In this document: one piece after another, positions 61,984 through 64,000 of the stretch | How the letters are laid out: each line of letters opens with the position of its first letter | How positions within the stretch are numbered: position 1 is the stretch's first letter | From: Nematostella vectensis | Lineage: Eukaryota; Cnidaria; Anthozoa; Actiniaria; Edwardsiidae | DNA: 64,000 bases | Assembly: GCF_932526225.1 (NCBI RefSeq) | Contig: NC_064045.1 | Location: 15,496,442-15,560,441 of the forward strand | Reading direction: 5' to 3' | Translations under genes and position numbers: made by a program | Notes under the pieces: model-generated | Database searches by the model: none | What the model was told of the DNA's origin: nothing | What the model saw: only the letters and a program-made list of their open reading frames with translations

Positions 61984-64000
61984 TAGGCTATCAGCGGGAA
62001 TCGAACCCGGGTCGCTGCGTTAGTAGTCAAGTGCCCGCAACGAAAGACTAACGTGGCATTGCTGAAGGGAATTGTAATGAAAATTACTTTTAATACTATT
62101 GGTTCCGTAAACTATCCCAAGCAAAGTCACCATCGGACTGGAGGTTACATTCGGGAAAAGCTTCAGGGTTACATTCGGGAATTTGTTTTACGAGTGTAAC
62201 CTCCAAAAGGTTACAATCAATAATTTTGTTTCCGAATGTAAATTCCAAAAAGTAACATTAGGAAAAATAAAACAGTATACTCGGAAAAAAGGTATATCAA
62301 TCTATCGAGCGCTATGCTCTATGTTAGAATCTACTTAATCAAGTTATCCAAGGAATCTAGTTAGTTCTTGTGTGCATAAAATATGTACAGGATCCTGAAC
62401 AAAGCATGAGCACATCAAAGATGCTGAGAGTACATAAAAATGTCCCTATACCTTCTTTTTATGTCATGACACATCAAGAACACTATAATTAAGTATCGAT
62501 ATTAAAAATAAAAAATAAAGGAAAAAAATAGGCTATCAGCGGGAATCGAACCCGGGTCGCTGCGTTAGTAGTCAAGTGCCCGCAACGAAAGACTAAAGTG
62601 GCATTGCTGAAGGGAATTGTAATGAAAATTACTTTTAATACTATTGGTATCGTAAACTATCCCAAGCAAAGTCACCATCGGACTGGAGGTTACATTTGGG
62701 AAAAGCTTCAGGGTTACATTCGGGAATTTGTTTTACGAGTGTAACCTCCAAAAGGTTACAATCGATAATTTTTTTTCCGAAAGTAAATTCCAAAAAGTAA
62801 CATTAGGAAAATAAAACAGTATACTCGGAAAAAAATGTATATCAATCTATCGAGCGCTATGCTCTATGTTAGAATCTACTTAATCAAGTTATCCAAGGAA
62901 TCTAGTTAGTTCTTGTGTGCATAAAATATGTACAGGATCCTGAACAAAGCATGAGCACATCAAAGATGCTGAGAGTACATAAAAATGTCCCTATACCTTC
63001 TTTTTATGTCATGACACACCAAGAACAGTATAATTAAGTATCGATATTTAAAAAAAAATAAAGAAAAAAGAAAAAAAAAAATAGGCTATCAGCGGGAATC
63101 GAACCCGGGTCGCTGCGTTAGTAGTCAAGTGCCCGCAACGAAAGACTAACGTGGCATTGCTGAAGGGAATTGTAATGAAAATTACTTTTAATACTATTGG
63201 TTCCGTAAACTATCCCAAGCAAAGTCACCATCGGACTGGAGGTTACATTCGGGAAAAGCTTCAGGGTTACATTCGGGAATTTGTTTTACGAGTGTAACCT
63301 CCAAAAGGTTACAATCAATAATTTTGTTTCCGAATGTAAATTCCAAAAAGTAACATTAGGAAAAATAAAACAGTATACTCGGAAAAAAGGTATATCAATC
63401 TATCGAGCGCTATGCTCTATGTTAGAATCTACTTAATCAAGTTATCCAAGGAATCTAGTTAGTTCTTGTGTGCATAAAATATGTACAGGATCCTGAACAA
63501 AGCATGAGCACATCAAAGATGCTGAGAGTACATAAAAATGTCCCTATACCTTCTTTTTATGTCATGACACATCAAGAACACTATAATTAAGTATCGATAT
63601 TAAAAATAAAAAATAAAGGAAAAAAATAGGCTATCAGCGGGAATCGAACCCGGGTCGCTGCGTTAGTAGTCAAGTGCCCGCAACGAAAGACTAAAGTGGC
63701 ATTGCTGAAGGGAATTGTAATGAAAATTACTTTTAATACTATTGGTATCGTAAACTATCCCAAGCAAAGTCACCATCGGACTGGAGGTTACATTTGGGAA
63801 AAGCTTCAGGGTTACATTCGGGAATTTGTTTTACGAGTGTAACCTCCAAAAGGTTACAATCGATAATTTTTTTTCCGAAAGTAAATTCCAAAAAGTAACA
63901 TTAGGAAAATAAAACAGTATACTCGGAAAAAAATGTATATCAATCTATCGAGCGCTATGCTCTATGTTAGAATCTACTTAATCAAGTTATCCAAGGAATC
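60297..64000. repeat. Dimeric higher-order repeat (X-Y, about 1.1 kb) to window end
   Basis: Monomers at 60297 Y-like, 60840 X, 61385 N/Q hybrid, 61927 Y, 62479 X, 63024 Y and 63577 X (cut by the window edge). X marks: AACACTATAATT, ATTAAAAATAAAAAATAAAGG, ACATTTGGG. Y marks in the last two copies: TTGGTTCCGTAAAC. The two last X units also share GACTAAAGTGGC, CCGAAAGTAAATT and AAAAAAATGTATATC. The period is 1097-1098 bp. The 61385 unit has a 3-bp deletion (ACTATAAGC) and the B-box change GGTTTGATTCC. Confidence 0.9.

Noticed and set aside
1-64000. 5S rDNA or another RNA-gene cluster, suggested by unit length and Pol III motif
   Set aside because: No 5S rRNA, snRNA or other recognisable RNA sequence is present in the monomer; the B-box belongs to the tRNA-like segment.
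7777-64000. CRISPR array
   Set aside because: The repeats are about 545 bp with no short direct repeat and unique spacer pattern, and the DNA is eukaryotic.
1-64000. CENP-B box as proof of a centromere
   Set aside because: The TTCG-containing motifs do not fit the spaced TTCG/A/CGGG pattern by eye on either strand, so centromere identity remains unproven.

Overview
This is a 64-kb block of eukaryotic satellite DNA interrupted by one retrotransposon fragment. About 62.1 kb is a head-to-tail array of an AT-rich monomer of roughly 541-552 bp (mean about 545 bp). I count about 114 monomers, the last one cut by the window edge. Monomer starts are taken at the recurrent AACAGTAT motif. Every monomer holds, in order on the plus strand: a palindrome-like TATCGATA; an A-rich tract; a tRNA-like segment in antisense orientation (B-box match GGTTCGATTCC on the minus strand, followed by a T-run on that strand); a GTAAT-GAAA-ATTAC inverted repeat; a cluster of direct and inverted TTACATTCGG-type subrepeats; and a unique tail that usually carries a BamHI site (GGATCC). 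No single-copy host gene is visible. The many 60-70 codon open frames are by-products of the repeat. 

Layout: 1-5901 left array arm, with a dimeric higher-order repeat (HOR) at 2726-4897. 5902-7770 a 5'-truncated non-LTR retrotransposon (LINE) on the minus strand, flanked by a 6-bp GATCCT duplication, carrying a reverse transcriptase (RT) frame with intact visible catalytic motifs and one in-frame stop near its 5' end. 7771-9493 ordinary monomers. 9494-18226 a trimer HOR (types A-B-C, about 1.64 kb). 18773-25876 a dimer then tetramer HOR (D-B-E-F, about 2.19 kb). 25877-30784 mixed monomers and a Q-R-T block. 30785-60296 a long HOR of unequal cycles (7, 10, 11 and 7 monomers between successive Q-type monomers) that share a constant N-P-Q-N' core. 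60297-64000 a dimer HOR of about 1.1 kb. 

Organism: the LINE RT resembles CR1/L2/Jockey-type elements common in invertebrate animals such as cnidarians and molluscs. AT-rich DNA, a LINE and multi-kilobase HORs all indicate an animal nuclear genome, perhaps centromeric, pericentromeric or another heterochromatic block. I cannot name the species. The letter names for monomer types are mine and are based on shared diagnostic bases. 

The most notable features are the tRNA-like, RNA polymerase III-compatible segment in every monomer and the clear record of multi-scale unequal exchange (identical neighbours, hybrid monomers, and 4.9-kb and 9.83-kb super-repeats). Whether the tRNA-like segment is transcribed cannot be told from sequence alone.
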